A stretch of 43,876 nucleotides of DNA from an uncultured Bacteroidales bacterium (GCA_903845055.1 CAIMWF010000163.1:1-43876), one strand, 5' to 3'; shown: positions 32,849 through 40,562, counted from the first letter of the stretch. Notes: generated from the sequence alone by a model not told the origin. Numbers and translations are program-made.

Positions 32849-34522
32849 TTAAATTTTTGCCAGCGGGAAGGTCACGGAAATAGTTGTTCCGTGACCAAGC
32901 ACTGATTTTACCTGGATTTTTCCATTGTGGCTTTGAACGATCCCGTGCACAATGGCCAGCCCCAGTCCGATACCACTGGCGTCCTGTTTCGTCGAATAGA
33001 AAGGCTCAAAAATATGGGGAAGGTCTTCGTCCGAAATACCCAGCCCGTTATCCGTGATGTCGATCCTGATGGAATCCTCGTCGGGATTCCTGGTCTGGAT
33101 AGTGATCTCCCCGTTTTCCGTCAGGGCTTCCGAAGCATTTACCAGGATCGCAATACAGGCCTGCTTGATCTGGTTGGGGCTGCAATAGATGAGGTCGTAC
33201 TGTGCCGAAAAATCCTTTAAAAAAACGATATTGGCTATTTTGATGGGGTGCGACATGATCTCACAGGTGTCCTGGAGGATGTCGTGCAGGTTCTTCGGCT
33301 CAAAGTTATCCTGGTCTTTCCTGGAAAAATCAAGCAACCCTTTTACAATATCCCCGCAGCGTTTGGTCTCATTTTCGATCAGCTTCAGGTGTTTGAGCAT
33401 GGAGGTCCGCTTGATGTCGTCCAGGTCGGGGTTGCTCAGCTGTTTGTACAGCAATTTGGTGTAAATCAGTATTCCCGACAGGGGATTGTTGATTTCATGT
33501 GCCACGGAGGAGGATAATTTTCCAAGCGACGCCAGGCGTTCCACATGCATGAGTTCATTCTGGGCGGCACCAAGCTCTTCCGACTTTTTCTGGACCTTAT
33601 ATTCAAGCTGCTGCGACCAGTTCTCCAGTTCAATGTTTGCGGTCTGGAGGTTGTCGAGCATATCGTTGAATGCCCGCGACACCATCTTCATATCGTCGAG
33701 TTGGTTTGCTTTTATTTCAAGACGGGTATTTTTATCCCCGTTGGCGACGGCAATGCTGGCCCTGATCAGGGCGTTCAGCGGGTTTTTGATTTTTTTGCTG
33801 GTAAAGATGATCAGCAGCAACACGAGAACGAGGGTGGTAAAGATCGCCAGCAGGAAGAATTCTATGGAGGATTTCTTCACGGCGGCATCCAGGTCCCTCA
33901 GCGGGATCTTGACGATCAGTGATCCCAGAACGTCATCGGTCGCCTTATGGGCGTGGCATGAACTCAGGTAGCATGATTTTTCATTCAGGATGGGAAGTTT
34001 CATCAGCAGGTGCCGGCCTGTGTTGTCGTTCTTGTTCATCCGGCATTCGCTGTTGACATTGATAATCTTGTACGATTTCGCCCTTGGGGCGAACATGGTC
34101 TTCAGGTCGGTGTGGCAGCTGATGCAGTCGGGATTGCTGTGGCTGTTGCTGGTATCGGAGGGAATCGAAGTGTAAACGAGGTTGTCGTCGTCGTCGTACA
34201 TGTTTACCTCGTCGATCCCCGACATGGTATTCACCAGGTCGAGGGTATTCTGTAGGGTGCTTTTATTGTTTTCGAGCATTGAATGGTACAGGGATCCTTC
34301 GACGATTGATCCGATGTTGTTGCCATTCTGACGAATGACGGTGTTCAGGTACTGTTCATTGACCGACCGGAAAATAAGGCTGAAGGAGACAAACAGGAAA
34401 ACCGACATCAGGGTGATCAGGAATACCACCCGGCCATATATCGAGGAACGGAACTTGACATACCGGGAAAATATCCGGTTTCCTGTACCATTTTTATTGG
34501 CCGGTTTAGGAAAGAAAATCAT
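32849..34522 (-). CDS. Membrane histidine kinase with periplasmic haem c-type motifs
   Basis: A 557-residue sensor kinase. Two transmembrane helices (about 32-52 and 220-240) enclose a periplasmic domain of about 170 residues. This domain carries CISCH (C133-H137), a canonical haem c attachment motif, and a second CYLSSCH (C184-H190), a CX4CH spacing known from some multihaem cytochromes. A HAMP-like linker, a coiled-coil stretch (about 295-325), the phosphoacceptor H342 in AHEINNPLSG, and N/G boxes (ITDNGLGISDED, GIGLGLAIVHG) follow. It probably senses redox state or a haem ligand (oxygen, NO) outside the inner membrane and signals to the regulator behind it. Confidence 0.9.
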   Translation of the reverse strand: MIFFPKPANKNGTGNRIFSRYVKFRSSIYGRVVFLITLMSVFLFVSFSLIFRSVNEQYLNTVIRQNGNNIGSIVEGSLYHSMLENNKSTLQNTLDLVNTMSGIDEVNMYDDDDNLVYTSIPSDTSNSHSNPDCISCHTDLKTMFAPRAKSYKIINVNSECRMNKNDNTGRHLLMKLPILNEKSCYLSSCHAHKATDDVLGSLIVKIPLRDLDAAVKKSSIEFFLLAIFTTLVLVLLLIIFTSKKIKNPLNALIRASIAVANGDKNTRLEIKANQLDDMKMVSRAFNDMLDNLQTANIELENWSQQLEYKVQKKSEELGAAQNELMHVERLASLGKLSSSVAHEINNPLSGILIYTKLLYKQLSNPDLDDIKRTSMLKHLKLIENETKRCGDIVKGLLDFSRKDQDNFEPKNLHDILQDTCEIMSHPIKIANIVFLKDFSAQYDLIYCSPNQIKQACIAILVNASEALTENGEITIQTRNPDEDSIRIDITDNGLGISDEDLPHIFEPFYSTKQDASGIGLGLAIVHGIVQSHNGKIQVKSVLGHGTTISVTFPLAKI

Positions 34523-34592
34523 GGCAATACAATTTACGGAGTGGTGAAAAAATGCAGGTTACAAACGGGGCTATTTCATTGCAAAATACAAA

Positions 34593-34618
34593 AAAACCGG
34601 TGATGTCCGACCGGTTTT
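34593..34618 (-). terminator. Hairpin with T-run between the second GcvH-like gene and the kinase
   Basis: AAAACCGGT and ACCGGTTTT form a 9-base stem with an 8-base loop. On the minus strand it is followed by a run of Ts (TTTTTTTG), so it can terminate or attenuate transcription arriving from the redox genes before the kinase gene. Confidence 0.78.
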
Positions 34619-34709
34619 CAGCAATCTGTTGAATATTTTTCAATTTCACGGCATCAAAGGGCCTGCAGCGAGTCAACCGCAGCAGGAGGCCGGAAATAAC
34701 CTGCCGGGG

Positions 34710-35423
34710 CTATGGTGTTAAAAATTCCTTCTGGAAATCCTGCCAGATCTCGTTTGGAAGAGACGACAGGGTATGATCGCTCAACTCACCACCGTCCTGC
34801 AGGATGACCATTGCAGATTCAGGTGCATACTTCCGCATGGTAACGGCCAGGAAATCCTTAAACCGTTCGAGTTCCTCCTTCGACCAGTTCGTAGCCTTGT
34901 CCGCCACCATGAAGGAGGAGGTTTCGGCCACCCAGTTGGTGGGTTTAATCTTGTAAAGCCATCCTTCACCGTATGGATCCTCGTTCAGCAACCCTGGATT
35001 TTCCTGTAAAACCAGGTTGGTGCGTATGATGGTTCCCGAAAGCGGTGAAAATATCCGGAGCGGTTTCCCCTGGTGGTTGATCTCGGCGATCATGTCGCCT
35101 TTCTGAATGCTTTCAAACGGGTTCCTGAGCTTTGTAAAGACAACCTCCCCGGTGAGGTGCAGCAGTAAATCATCCAGTCCGAGGCTGGCAATCCCCGATT
35201 TTTCAAGGTGTGCCCAGGTGTGGTTTTTACTGAAAAACAGCCCCTGGGGTATCTTTAGGATGCCCGCCGAGAGAATTCCCATCGCATTCCTGAGTTGCCT
35301 GGTGATTTTAGCCTGCCGGCTCAGGATCACCGAAAAGGGGATCAGCAGGGCCAGGAAGGCAATGATAATGAGGTACTCCGCCCCTTTGGTGGCGAAAATA
35401 TCGGTATAGCTGAATCCTTCCAT
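34710..35423 (-). CDS. Membrane-anchored GcvH-like protein with a shared C-terminal domain
   Basis: A 237-residue protein: one N-terminal membrane helix (about 15-36), a GcvH-type lipoyl-domain fold (62-165) and a C-terminal part of about 70 residues. The GcvH fold is plain: LFFSKNHTWAHLE, LTGEVVF, FSPLSGTI, and LNEDPYGEGWLYKIKP. At the place of the lipoyl-lysine, however, aligned from SPLSG, stands G119, with K120 directly after it (NHQGKPL). The C-terminal motif VILQDGGELSDHTL...WQDFQ recurs in the protein at 37609-39300. The start at 35423 is chosen because it gives the membrane helix and avoids overlap with the HybB-like gene. Role unknown; part of the redox operon. Confidence 0.82.
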   Translation of the reverse strand: MEGFSYTDIFATKGAEYLIIIAFLALLIPFSVILSRQAKITRQLRNAMGILSAGILKIPQGLFFSKNHTWAHLEKSGIASLGLDDLLLHLTGEVVFTKLRNPFESIQKGDMIAEINHQGKPLRIFSPLSGTIIRTNLVLQENPGLLNEDPYGEGWLYKIKPTNWVAETSSFMVADKATNWSKEELERFKDFLAVTMRKYAPESAMVILQDGGELSDHTLSSLPNEIWQDFQKEFLTP

Positions 35424-35482
35424 TGGTTTGGTTTTTATGGGACCAGCCTGTTTTAATTTTGACAGACAGGTACCCGGTGTAT

Positions 35483-36709
35483 TTATTTTTGATCTTTGAC
35501 CCAGGCAGGCGGATCTTTTAAAACCGGCATGCGGTTGATCACCCACCTGAATATCCATATTTCAGTGAAAATTACCGCCAGGGTGACCACCAGTTCCATC
35601 CATGAGGGCACATATCTCACCGGCATGTCCCACCTGAAACCAATGACCGTTACATTCAACCGGTTCAGGATTACGCCTGCCATGGTCAGGATGGCTGCCA
35701 GCCGGATCATGATAACGTTCCTGGTACGGGAACTGTAAACAAAAAGTATCATCGGCAGTAGCACGAATCCGAGCATTTCGGTAAGAAACCAGCATCCCAT
35801 CCCTGTAAATAAAAGGTTCCAGTGCTGACCGTGGATAAAGACCAGCAACTGGAGGAAAAAATAGGCAAACATGGTCCCTGCGCAGATCTTTGCAAGTCCC
35901 TGTAGAATTCCTCCCTGGGCACGGTGGTTTTTTTCACTGATCTGAGCTGCAAAAACCTTGTGGCTGATGCTGCCTTCGAAGATCACCATCGACAACCCGG
36001 CAAAAATGCTGGAAACAAAAAACATGACAGGGATGAATTCGGAATACCACAGCGGATGTATCTTTTCCTTTGCCATAAGGTACAGGGCACCCAGCCCCGA
36101 CTGGTGAAGGGTGGAAAGGGTGATCCCGAATATGACTGCGGCAATGGTCATTCCCGACAGGATTTTTCTCGCCCGCCTCGAACCAAGCCATTCGGCAATG
36201 ACCGGGGAAAATTCGATCAGCTGGGCGAACATGTAAAGCAGGAAGTGCCAGGCGACCAAAAACAATACCGAACTGGTGCCGAAACTGTTTCCGATCACCG
36301 GGTTGATCACGTGCCACGGCCGGCCCAGGTCAAGGAGCAGGGCCCCGGCATAGAACACATAGGCCAGGAAACCGTTTAGCACGGTGATCCTGACGATTGA
36401 ATGGTATTTCCGCATGTTAAGGATGTACACCATGAAGGTAATAACGTAAGCACCCCCGGCAAAGGCAACGCCGGTCACCACATCAAATCCGATCCAGAGA
36501 CCCCATGGGATCTCCTGGGTCAGGTTGGTGATCGCACCTATCCCTTTCATGAACCGGATGACGATCAGCACCAGGCCCAGCAGCATGACGGGCAGGGAAA
36601 TCATGTTAAAAGGGGTAAAGAATTTCCCCCTGGGACGGAATTCACCTGCCAGGAATTTCCAAACGGACCTGTTTCCCTGGTCCGCGTTGATCGGAATTGT
36701 GTTATTCAT
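35483..36709 (-). CDS. NrfD/HybB-like quinone-reactive membrane subunit
   Basis: A 408-residue integral membrane protein with about ten hydrophobic segments. HybB-like signatures include EIPWGLWIGFDVVTGVAFAGG, LLDLGRPWHV and STLHQSGLGALY followed by HPLWYSEF. The family passes electrons between an iron-sulfur subunit and the quinone pool. The ATG at 36709 overlaps the end of the HybA-like gene (stop 36702-36704), and its ribosome-binding site lies in that gene. HybB normally works with a [NiFe] hydrogenase or another oxidoreductase; none is encoded in this window, which leaves the electron donor or acceptor open. Confidence 0.9.
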   Translation of the reverse strand: MNNTIPINADQGNRSVWKFLAGEFRPRGKFFTPFNMISLPVMLLGLVLIVIRFMKGIGAITNLTQEIPWGLWIGFDVVTGVAFAGGAYVITFMVYILNMRKYHSIVRITVLNGFLAYVFYAGALLLDLGRPWHVINPVIGNSFGTSSVLFLVAWHFLLYMFAQLIEFSPVIAEWLGSRRARKILSGMTIAAVIFGITLSTLHQSGLGALYLMAKEKIHPLWYSEFIPVMFFVSSIFAGLSMVIFEGSISHKVFAAQISEKNHRAQGGILQGLAKICAGTMFAYFFLQLLVFIHGQHWNLLFTGMGCWFLTEMLGFVLLPMILFVYSSRTRNVIMIRLAAILTMAGVILNRLNVTVIGFRWDMPVRYVPSWMELVVTLAVIFTEIWIFRWVINRMPVLKDPPAWVKDQK

Positions 36710-37565
36710 CTTCCTCCTCCTCCCCGTTGTTGGCATCGTTTTTTGTTGCCTGCTGAATTCCGAGCAATAATGCAGGGACCAGGACGAAAATTGTCGGCAC
36801 GCTATACAGGAACCCCTTCGTCAGGGCCGGGTAGGAGGCCTGCTGGAGGGTGGTGTTCATGCCGAGTTGCTCAAACGGAACCGGGGCCACATAAAGCCAC
36901 CCTGTGCCCCCGGCTTCATGTTCACCATAAACATGATCGTGATAGAGACCAGGTTTTTCAAAGATCCGCCGGTGTGCCTCCCTGATCAGGTCACGGCGCT
37001 TCCCGTAAAGAAGCGCATCGTTCGGGCAGTTGAAGGCACAGGCCGGTTGTTCGCCGGTTTTGAGACGGCTATAACACATGTCGCATTTCTGTATTCTTGG
37101 ATTGGCACTGTGATATTCGAATTTTGGCATGTCCCACGGACAGGAAACCATACAGTACCTGCACCCCATGCATTTATCTCCATCCCAGGTGACGGGCCCC
37201 ACAACCGTTTTATGCATGGCTTTGGTAAGGCAGGCAGCCACGCAGGCGGGCTCATTGCAATGCATGCACTGCCGCTTGATGAAAACCTCCCCACGGGATG
37301 TCTTGTAGGTATTGATGACCGTATTGCGGGTTTCGTCGGTTTTCCTGATATCGGGAACCTTTTTGACAGGTTCGGGCAAACCGTGTGCCTCGGCACAGTC
37401 AAATTCGCATCCCCGGCAGCCTTTGCAACGTGTACCGTCGTGCAGGATACCGTAATACTCGATGGTGGTGCTTCCCAACCTGCCTGCGCCGGCCTCGCTC
37501 CCGATGGCCAGGGTTGCACCCGCAACTCCCAGCGTTTTAAAAAACCCCCGTCTTGTAAGTCCCAT
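36702..37565 (-). CDS. HybA-like periplasmic [4Fe-4S] protein with Tat signal
   Basis: A 287-residue iron-sulfur electron-transfer subunit. The N-terminus TRRGFFK is a twin-arginine export signal. Sixteen cysteines form four [4Fe-4S] sites: C47/50/53/57 (CKGCRGCEFDC), C100/103/108/112, C132/135/138/142 (CMGCRYCMVSC) and C161/164/176/180. A C-terminal membrane helix (about 252-275) and an acidic tail match HybA rather than soluble DmsB. It should sit on the outer face of the inner membrane next to the HybB-like subunit and pass electrons to or from quinone. Its redox partner is not evident in the window. Confidence 0.92.
   Translation of the reverse strand: MGLTRRGFFKTLGVAGATLAIGSEAGAGRLGSTTIEYYGILHDGTRCKGCRGCEFDCAEAHGLPEPVKKVPDIRKTDETRNTVINTYKTSRGEVFIKRQCMHCNEPACVAACLTKAMHKTVVGPVTWDGDKCMGCRYCMVSCPWDMPKFEYHSANPRIQKCDMCYSRLKTGEQPACAFNCPNDALLYGKRRDLIREAHRRIFEKPGLYHDHVYGEHEAGGTGWLYVAPVPFEQLGMNTTLQQASYPALTKGFLYSVPTIFVLVPALLLGIQQATKNDANNGEEEEDE
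36707..36721 (-). promoter_or_regulatory. Shine-Dalgarno inside the acidic tail of the HybA-like gene
   Basis: On the minus strand GGAGGAGGAGGAAG runs into ATG. The same bases encode the C-terminal EEEEDE tail of the HybA-like protein and act as a strong ribosome-binding site for the HybB-like start at 36709, so the two subunits are translationally coupled. Confidence 0.7.
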
Positions 37566-37608
37566 AACCTGCTGTTTTTATTTGGTTTTTTGGGAAAAGT
37601 GATTGATT

Positions 37609-39300
37609 TTACCTGGCCTTGTCGATAAAATTCCTTTGAAAATCTTCCCATACCTTGGGATTCAGATCAGCGAGAAGGTTGTCGGTCAGGTCTCCGCCAT
37701 CCTGAAGGATGACCGGTGAAAATTCAAGGGTATGCATGTTGACCGCGGCGGCGAAGAAATCCTTAAGTCTTGAGAATTCATCCTTAAGCCAGGTCTTATA
37801 TCGGTCAGCCATCGAGAGGAATTGAATATCGCGCAGCCAGTTGGCGGGTTCAATCAGATAAACCCAGCCGTCGGTGTATGGGGCAGTGTTGAGCATGGAG
37901 GTAATGCTGAGGAGCCCTTTGTTGTGTGCCGTGATGGTCCCCGAAACAGGTGCATAAAGATGCAGTTGTTTGCCATCGTGGACCATGGTAAGCAGGGGGT
38001 CGCCCTTCCTGATTTTTTCACCTGGTTCCCTCATCTCGATGCGGGTGAGGGTCCCGGTGATGTGTTGCATAAAGTCATCAACGCCCAGTTTCACCGACCC
38101 GTCCTTTTCCATGAAGGCCCAGGTATGGGTTTTGTCGAAAAACAGACCCTTTGGCAGCACGACCGAGTTCTCATCGAATACGCCGGGGATGGAACCTGGC
38201 TGGTGGTTTTCGGCAACCATGTTTTTCCTGTTTACCCTTAGTAAGAGGTCAATGATGGACCCGATGACGACCAGCGAGATGAAAATAAGCAAAACGATTT
38301 TCAGGATGCTGTATCCGTCGAAGGAACTCACCAGTGGCGTTGCAGGAACATAATTAAGCCTGTTCATCTGTGATTCTCTTTCGTTGTACACAAGGTCGCT
38401 GATCCCCTGCGAGCCGAGCAGTTTCTGCCCGTCGGAAACAACCCACATCAGGAAGGATGCTCCCTCTCCTCCCACAGGCTGGGAGGCGGCAACGGCGTAA
38501 ATGTTCCCCGACAGAGCCCTTGGATATTTCCCGATCCACACCCCGCGCGCGAAGGCCTGGGGATCATCATATATTTTTTCCATGTAATCGATGGTGCCGT
38601 TGCCGTTCTTGTCGATGGGTACCAGCCTGATATTCTCGGGAAGGTTAAGCGAACTGGCATCCATAAGGGTGCCTAGCCTGCAGAAACCAATGGCATCCGG
38701 GTCGCTTTTCAGAAGGGCTGAGATTGCGGCTCCGTTTTCAACCACCCTCATCGTAATGATGCTCTTGTCGACCCCGGTGAAGTCAGCCACCCCTGAAACA
38801 ACATTCTTTTCATTGACCACATAACAACGAACCGGGGTATTCTGACTGTTACCCAGGAGCATTCCCCAGGTCACATCACCCTTGTTCTGAAAAATGGCCT
38901 TAAAGAAGTTGGGAGAAATGCCTTTCCTGGCAATCGCGGCTGCGAATGAATTTTTTGTACTCATCACCGGCACAATCACATCACGGCCTACTACCATGTT
39001 CCAGGAATTCTCCCCGGAAAGCAAAGGATCCGATTCGCGCGAAACAAAACCGATTTCCCCGGCCTTCAGCTGCGATTTCATTGCTCCTTCCGGGATCCTG
39101 GTCACCACCATATTCACTTTCGGGTTCAAACGGCTGTATTCAGCAGCCCACATACTGGCCATCGGATATAACCCCGGAGTACTCAGTACGTTGATAGTCC
39201 CACCTGTGCCTGCGACGATGGAGGAGGCTGGCTTCCCGCTGAATGAACTGATGCTGCCGAGCATCAGAATGGTTACGAACAAAATGATCCTGGTTTTCAT
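37609..39300 (-). CDS. PstS-like binding domain fused through a membrane helix to a GcvH-like domain
   Basis: A 563-residue fusion and first gene of the redox operon. A signal peptide (to about 22) is followed by a PstS-type periplasmic binding domain (about 30-320: GTINVLSTPGLYPMASMWA, IGFVSRESDPLL, GVWIGKYPRALSG). In it lies an EF-hand-like loop DKNGNGTIDYME (230-241). A membrane helix (333-355) leads to a cytoplasmic-side GcvH-like domain (385-490: LFFDKTHTWAFME, LYAPVSGTITAHN). At the lipoyl-lysine position, aligned from APVSG, is G443 with K444 after it (HDGKQL). The end shares VILQDGGDLTDNL and WEDFQ with the protein at 34710. Ligand and role are unknown; databases may call it a phosphate-binding protein, which I doubt because no transporter genes are near. 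Confidence 0.83.
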   Translation of the reverse strand: MKTRIILFVTILMLGSISSFSGKPASSIVAGTGGTINVLSTPGLYPMASMWAAEYSRLNPKVNMVVTRIPEGAMKSQLKAGEIGFVSRESDPLLSGENSWNMVVGRDVIVPVMSTKNSFAAAIARKGISPNFFKAIFQNKGDVTWGMLLGNSQNTPVRCYVVNEKNVVSGVADFTGVDKSIITMRVVENGAAISALLKSDPDAIGFCRLGTLMDASSLNLPENIRLVPIDKNGNGTIDYMEKIYDDPQAFARGVWIGKYPRALSGNIYAVAASQPVGGEGASFLMWVVSDGQKLLGSQGISDLVYNERESQMNRLNYVPATPLVSSFDGYSILKIVLLIFISLVVIGSIIDLLLRVNRKNMVAENHQPGSIPGVFDENSVVLPKGLFFDKTHTWAFMEKDGSVKLGVDDFMQHITGTLTRIEMREPGEKIRKGDPLLTMVHDGKQLHLYAPVSGTITAHNKGLLSITSMLNTAPYTDGWVYLIEPANWLRDIQFLSMADRYKTWLKDEFSRLKDFFAAAVNMHTLEFSPVILQDGGDLTDNLLADLNPKVWEDFQRNFIDKAR

Positions 39301-39332
39301 GGCAAATATTTTTATGGTGATTAAAACACACC

Positions 39333-39348
39333 TTCAATTATGATGCCA
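39333..39348 (-). promoter_or_regulatory. Sigma54-like -24/-12 promoter of the redox operon
   Basis: On the minus strand TGGCATCATAATTGAA aligns to TGGCACGNNNNTTGCW with the invariant GG, the exact spacing and TTG; deviations are T for C, C for G and A for the C of the -12 GC. A start site about 12 bases downstream would leave a leader of about 22 bases before the ATG at 39300. The operon's own regulator is a sigma54 activator, which supports the call. Confidence 0.6.
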
Positions 39349-39424
39349 TAGTAATAATTAATACGTAAAATACAGTAATAGAGGAACATGTGGAATAGAT
39401 GTTTAAAAAATATACAATGGTAAC

Positions 39425-39441
39425 TGTTGAAAAAATCAACA
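39425..39441. promoter_or_regulatory. Inverted repeat TGTTGA-N5-TCAACA (possible activator site 1)
   Basis: Six-base perfect arms with a 5-base A-rich spacer, about 110 bases upstream of the predicted sigma54 start site, a normal distance for an NtrC-type enhancer. The same hexamers occur in the repeat at 39504-39519. Confidence 0.45.
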
Positions 39442-39503
39442 CCCATTATAAATAATTGATATAAGAAGCAACAAATCAGCGTCATGGCCCTGGTGTATAA
39501 ATA

Positions 39504-39519
39504 TTCAACACATGTTGAA
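39504..39519. promoter_or_regulatory. Inverted repeat TTCAAC-N4-GTTGAA (possible activator site 2)
   Basis: Six-base perfect arms with a 4-base spacer; contains the hexamers TCAACA and TGTTGA also found at 39425-39441. It is about 190 bases upstream of the predicted start. Two related sites fit cooperative binding of the response regulator. Confidence 0.45.
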
Positions 39520-39949
39520 ATAATATACAGTAACATTTTAAACAACACAAAATGAATATGTTAAAGGATGACTTCTGAAAGCAGGATGAGTGTGGCAATT
39601 AAAGCATATCTTTGAGTTGCATAATATCCAAACGGATTGGATGTCAAATATGAACAGCAATTTCATGTGGTTTGAAAGAAAAAAGCAATCCGGTAATGCA
39701 TGGAAAACCCACCCCCGGTGCGCTGAAATATGGCCTGATTCTCTGCCCGTTCATCCTGCTGCTGATGGTATTTGTGCCGCGCAATTACAAGGTTCCATGT
39801 CAGCGGGTCAGGGAAAGCACCCGCTCTGGAATTTACCGACCGGATCACATATCGCCTATGCACTGGTTCCGGCCATTCCATTTCAGTGGAACATTCAGCA
39901 TTGTATTTCAATACGATACGCGATTTTTTAACGGATCAAATTTCGACCG

Positions 39950-40552
39950 ATGCATGTTGATGTACAGGAAGATAAAAGGGAATTCCTGGAGGCGATGACC
40001 TTCAGGCCCCTCACCATGGAGACCTGGAGCTGTTTTGAACAACTGTTCGGCCCCAGGGGAGCCTGCGGCAGCTGCTGGTGCATGTATTACAGGCTCAGCC
40101 GCGCCGAATTCGCAGAGGGGAAATTTGATGACGGGAACAAAATGGCGATGAAGGCGCTGATGTGGGCGGGCAAACCCGCAGGAATCCTGGGATTTTACGA
40201 AGGAGAGACCATTGCATGGTGCGCACTGGCCCCCCGTGTGGATTATCCGAAGCTCGCGAAATCAAGGGTGCACAAACCGATCGACGACCTGGAGGTATGG
40301 TCCATCACCTGCATATTCATAAACAAACAGTTCAGGAGAGCAGGCGTTTCGGTGCAGCTCCTGAAAGGGGTGGTCCGGTATGCACGGGAACAGGGGATCG
40401 GGATTGTGGAGGCCTACCCGGTCATTCCGTCGCAGGAGAAACTGGCCGACTCATTCGCGTGGACCGGCCTCTGGAAATCATTTGAGCGCGCGGGTTTCGT
40501 CATTGCCGACCGGACATCGAAAAACCGGCTCATGGTAAGATATTACACTTAA
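39950..40552 (+). CDS. GNAT-family N-acetyltransferase
   Basis: A GNAT-fold protein of 185-200 residues. The N-terminal part MTFRPLTMETWSCFEQLFG and the cysteine-rich GACGSCWCMYYRL are typical of a widespread uncharacterised GNAT group. The acetyl-CoA-binding motif A is seen as ITCIFINKQFRRAGVSVQLL. Two starts are possible: ATG 39950, or ATG 39995, which begins exactly at the family's conserved N-terminus and is my preference. The acceptor substrate is unknown. It is 10 bases upstream of the methyltransferase gene, so they may form an operon. Confidence 0.82.
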   Translation: MHVDVQEDKREFLEAMTFRPLTMETWSCFEQLFGPRGACGSCWCMYYRLSRAEFAEGKFDDGNKMAMKALMWAGKPAGILGFYEGETIAWCALAPRVDYPKLAKSRVHKPIDDLEVWSITCIFINKQFRRAGVSVQLLKGVVRYAREQGIGIVEAYPVIPSQEKLADSFAWTGLWKSFERAGFVIADRTSKNRLMVRYYT

Positions 40553-40562
40553 AAAATCAATC

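Larger units (their letters stand above)
39301..39949. other. 649-base AT-rich intergenic region
   Basis: The left half holds the sigma54-like promoter and the two inverted repeats. The right half (39590-39949) has overlapping short frames on both strands without ATG starts or recognisable domains; one plus-strand frame (about 39700-39998) contains a hydrophobic stretch (LILCPFILLLMVFV), but I find no convincing gene. Confidence 0.6.

Noticed and set aside
34710-35423. Glycine cleavage system H protein
   Set aside because: The lipoyl-lysine position is Gly, there is an N-terminal membrane helix and an extra C-terminal domain, and no gcvT or gcvP genes are nearby.
34710-37565. Hydrogenase (Hyb) operon
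   Set aside because: Only HybA-like and HybB-like subunits are present; there are no large or small [NiFe] subunits and no maturation genes in the window, so the name hydrogenase is not justified.
36867-37628. Plus-strand frame of 253 codons across the HybA-like gene
   Set aside because: Antisense to a gene with 16 correctly spaced cysteines; no independent evidence for coding.
37609-39300. Phosphate ABC transporter component
   Set aside because: The PstS-like domain is fused to a membrane helix and a GcvH-like domain, and no permease or ATPase genes are near.
39590-39998. Overlapping plus-strand frames between the sigma54 promoter and the GNAT gene
   Set aside because: They begin with GTG or TTG only, overlap each other and the GNAT start, and contain no domain; one hydrophobic stretch alone is not enough.
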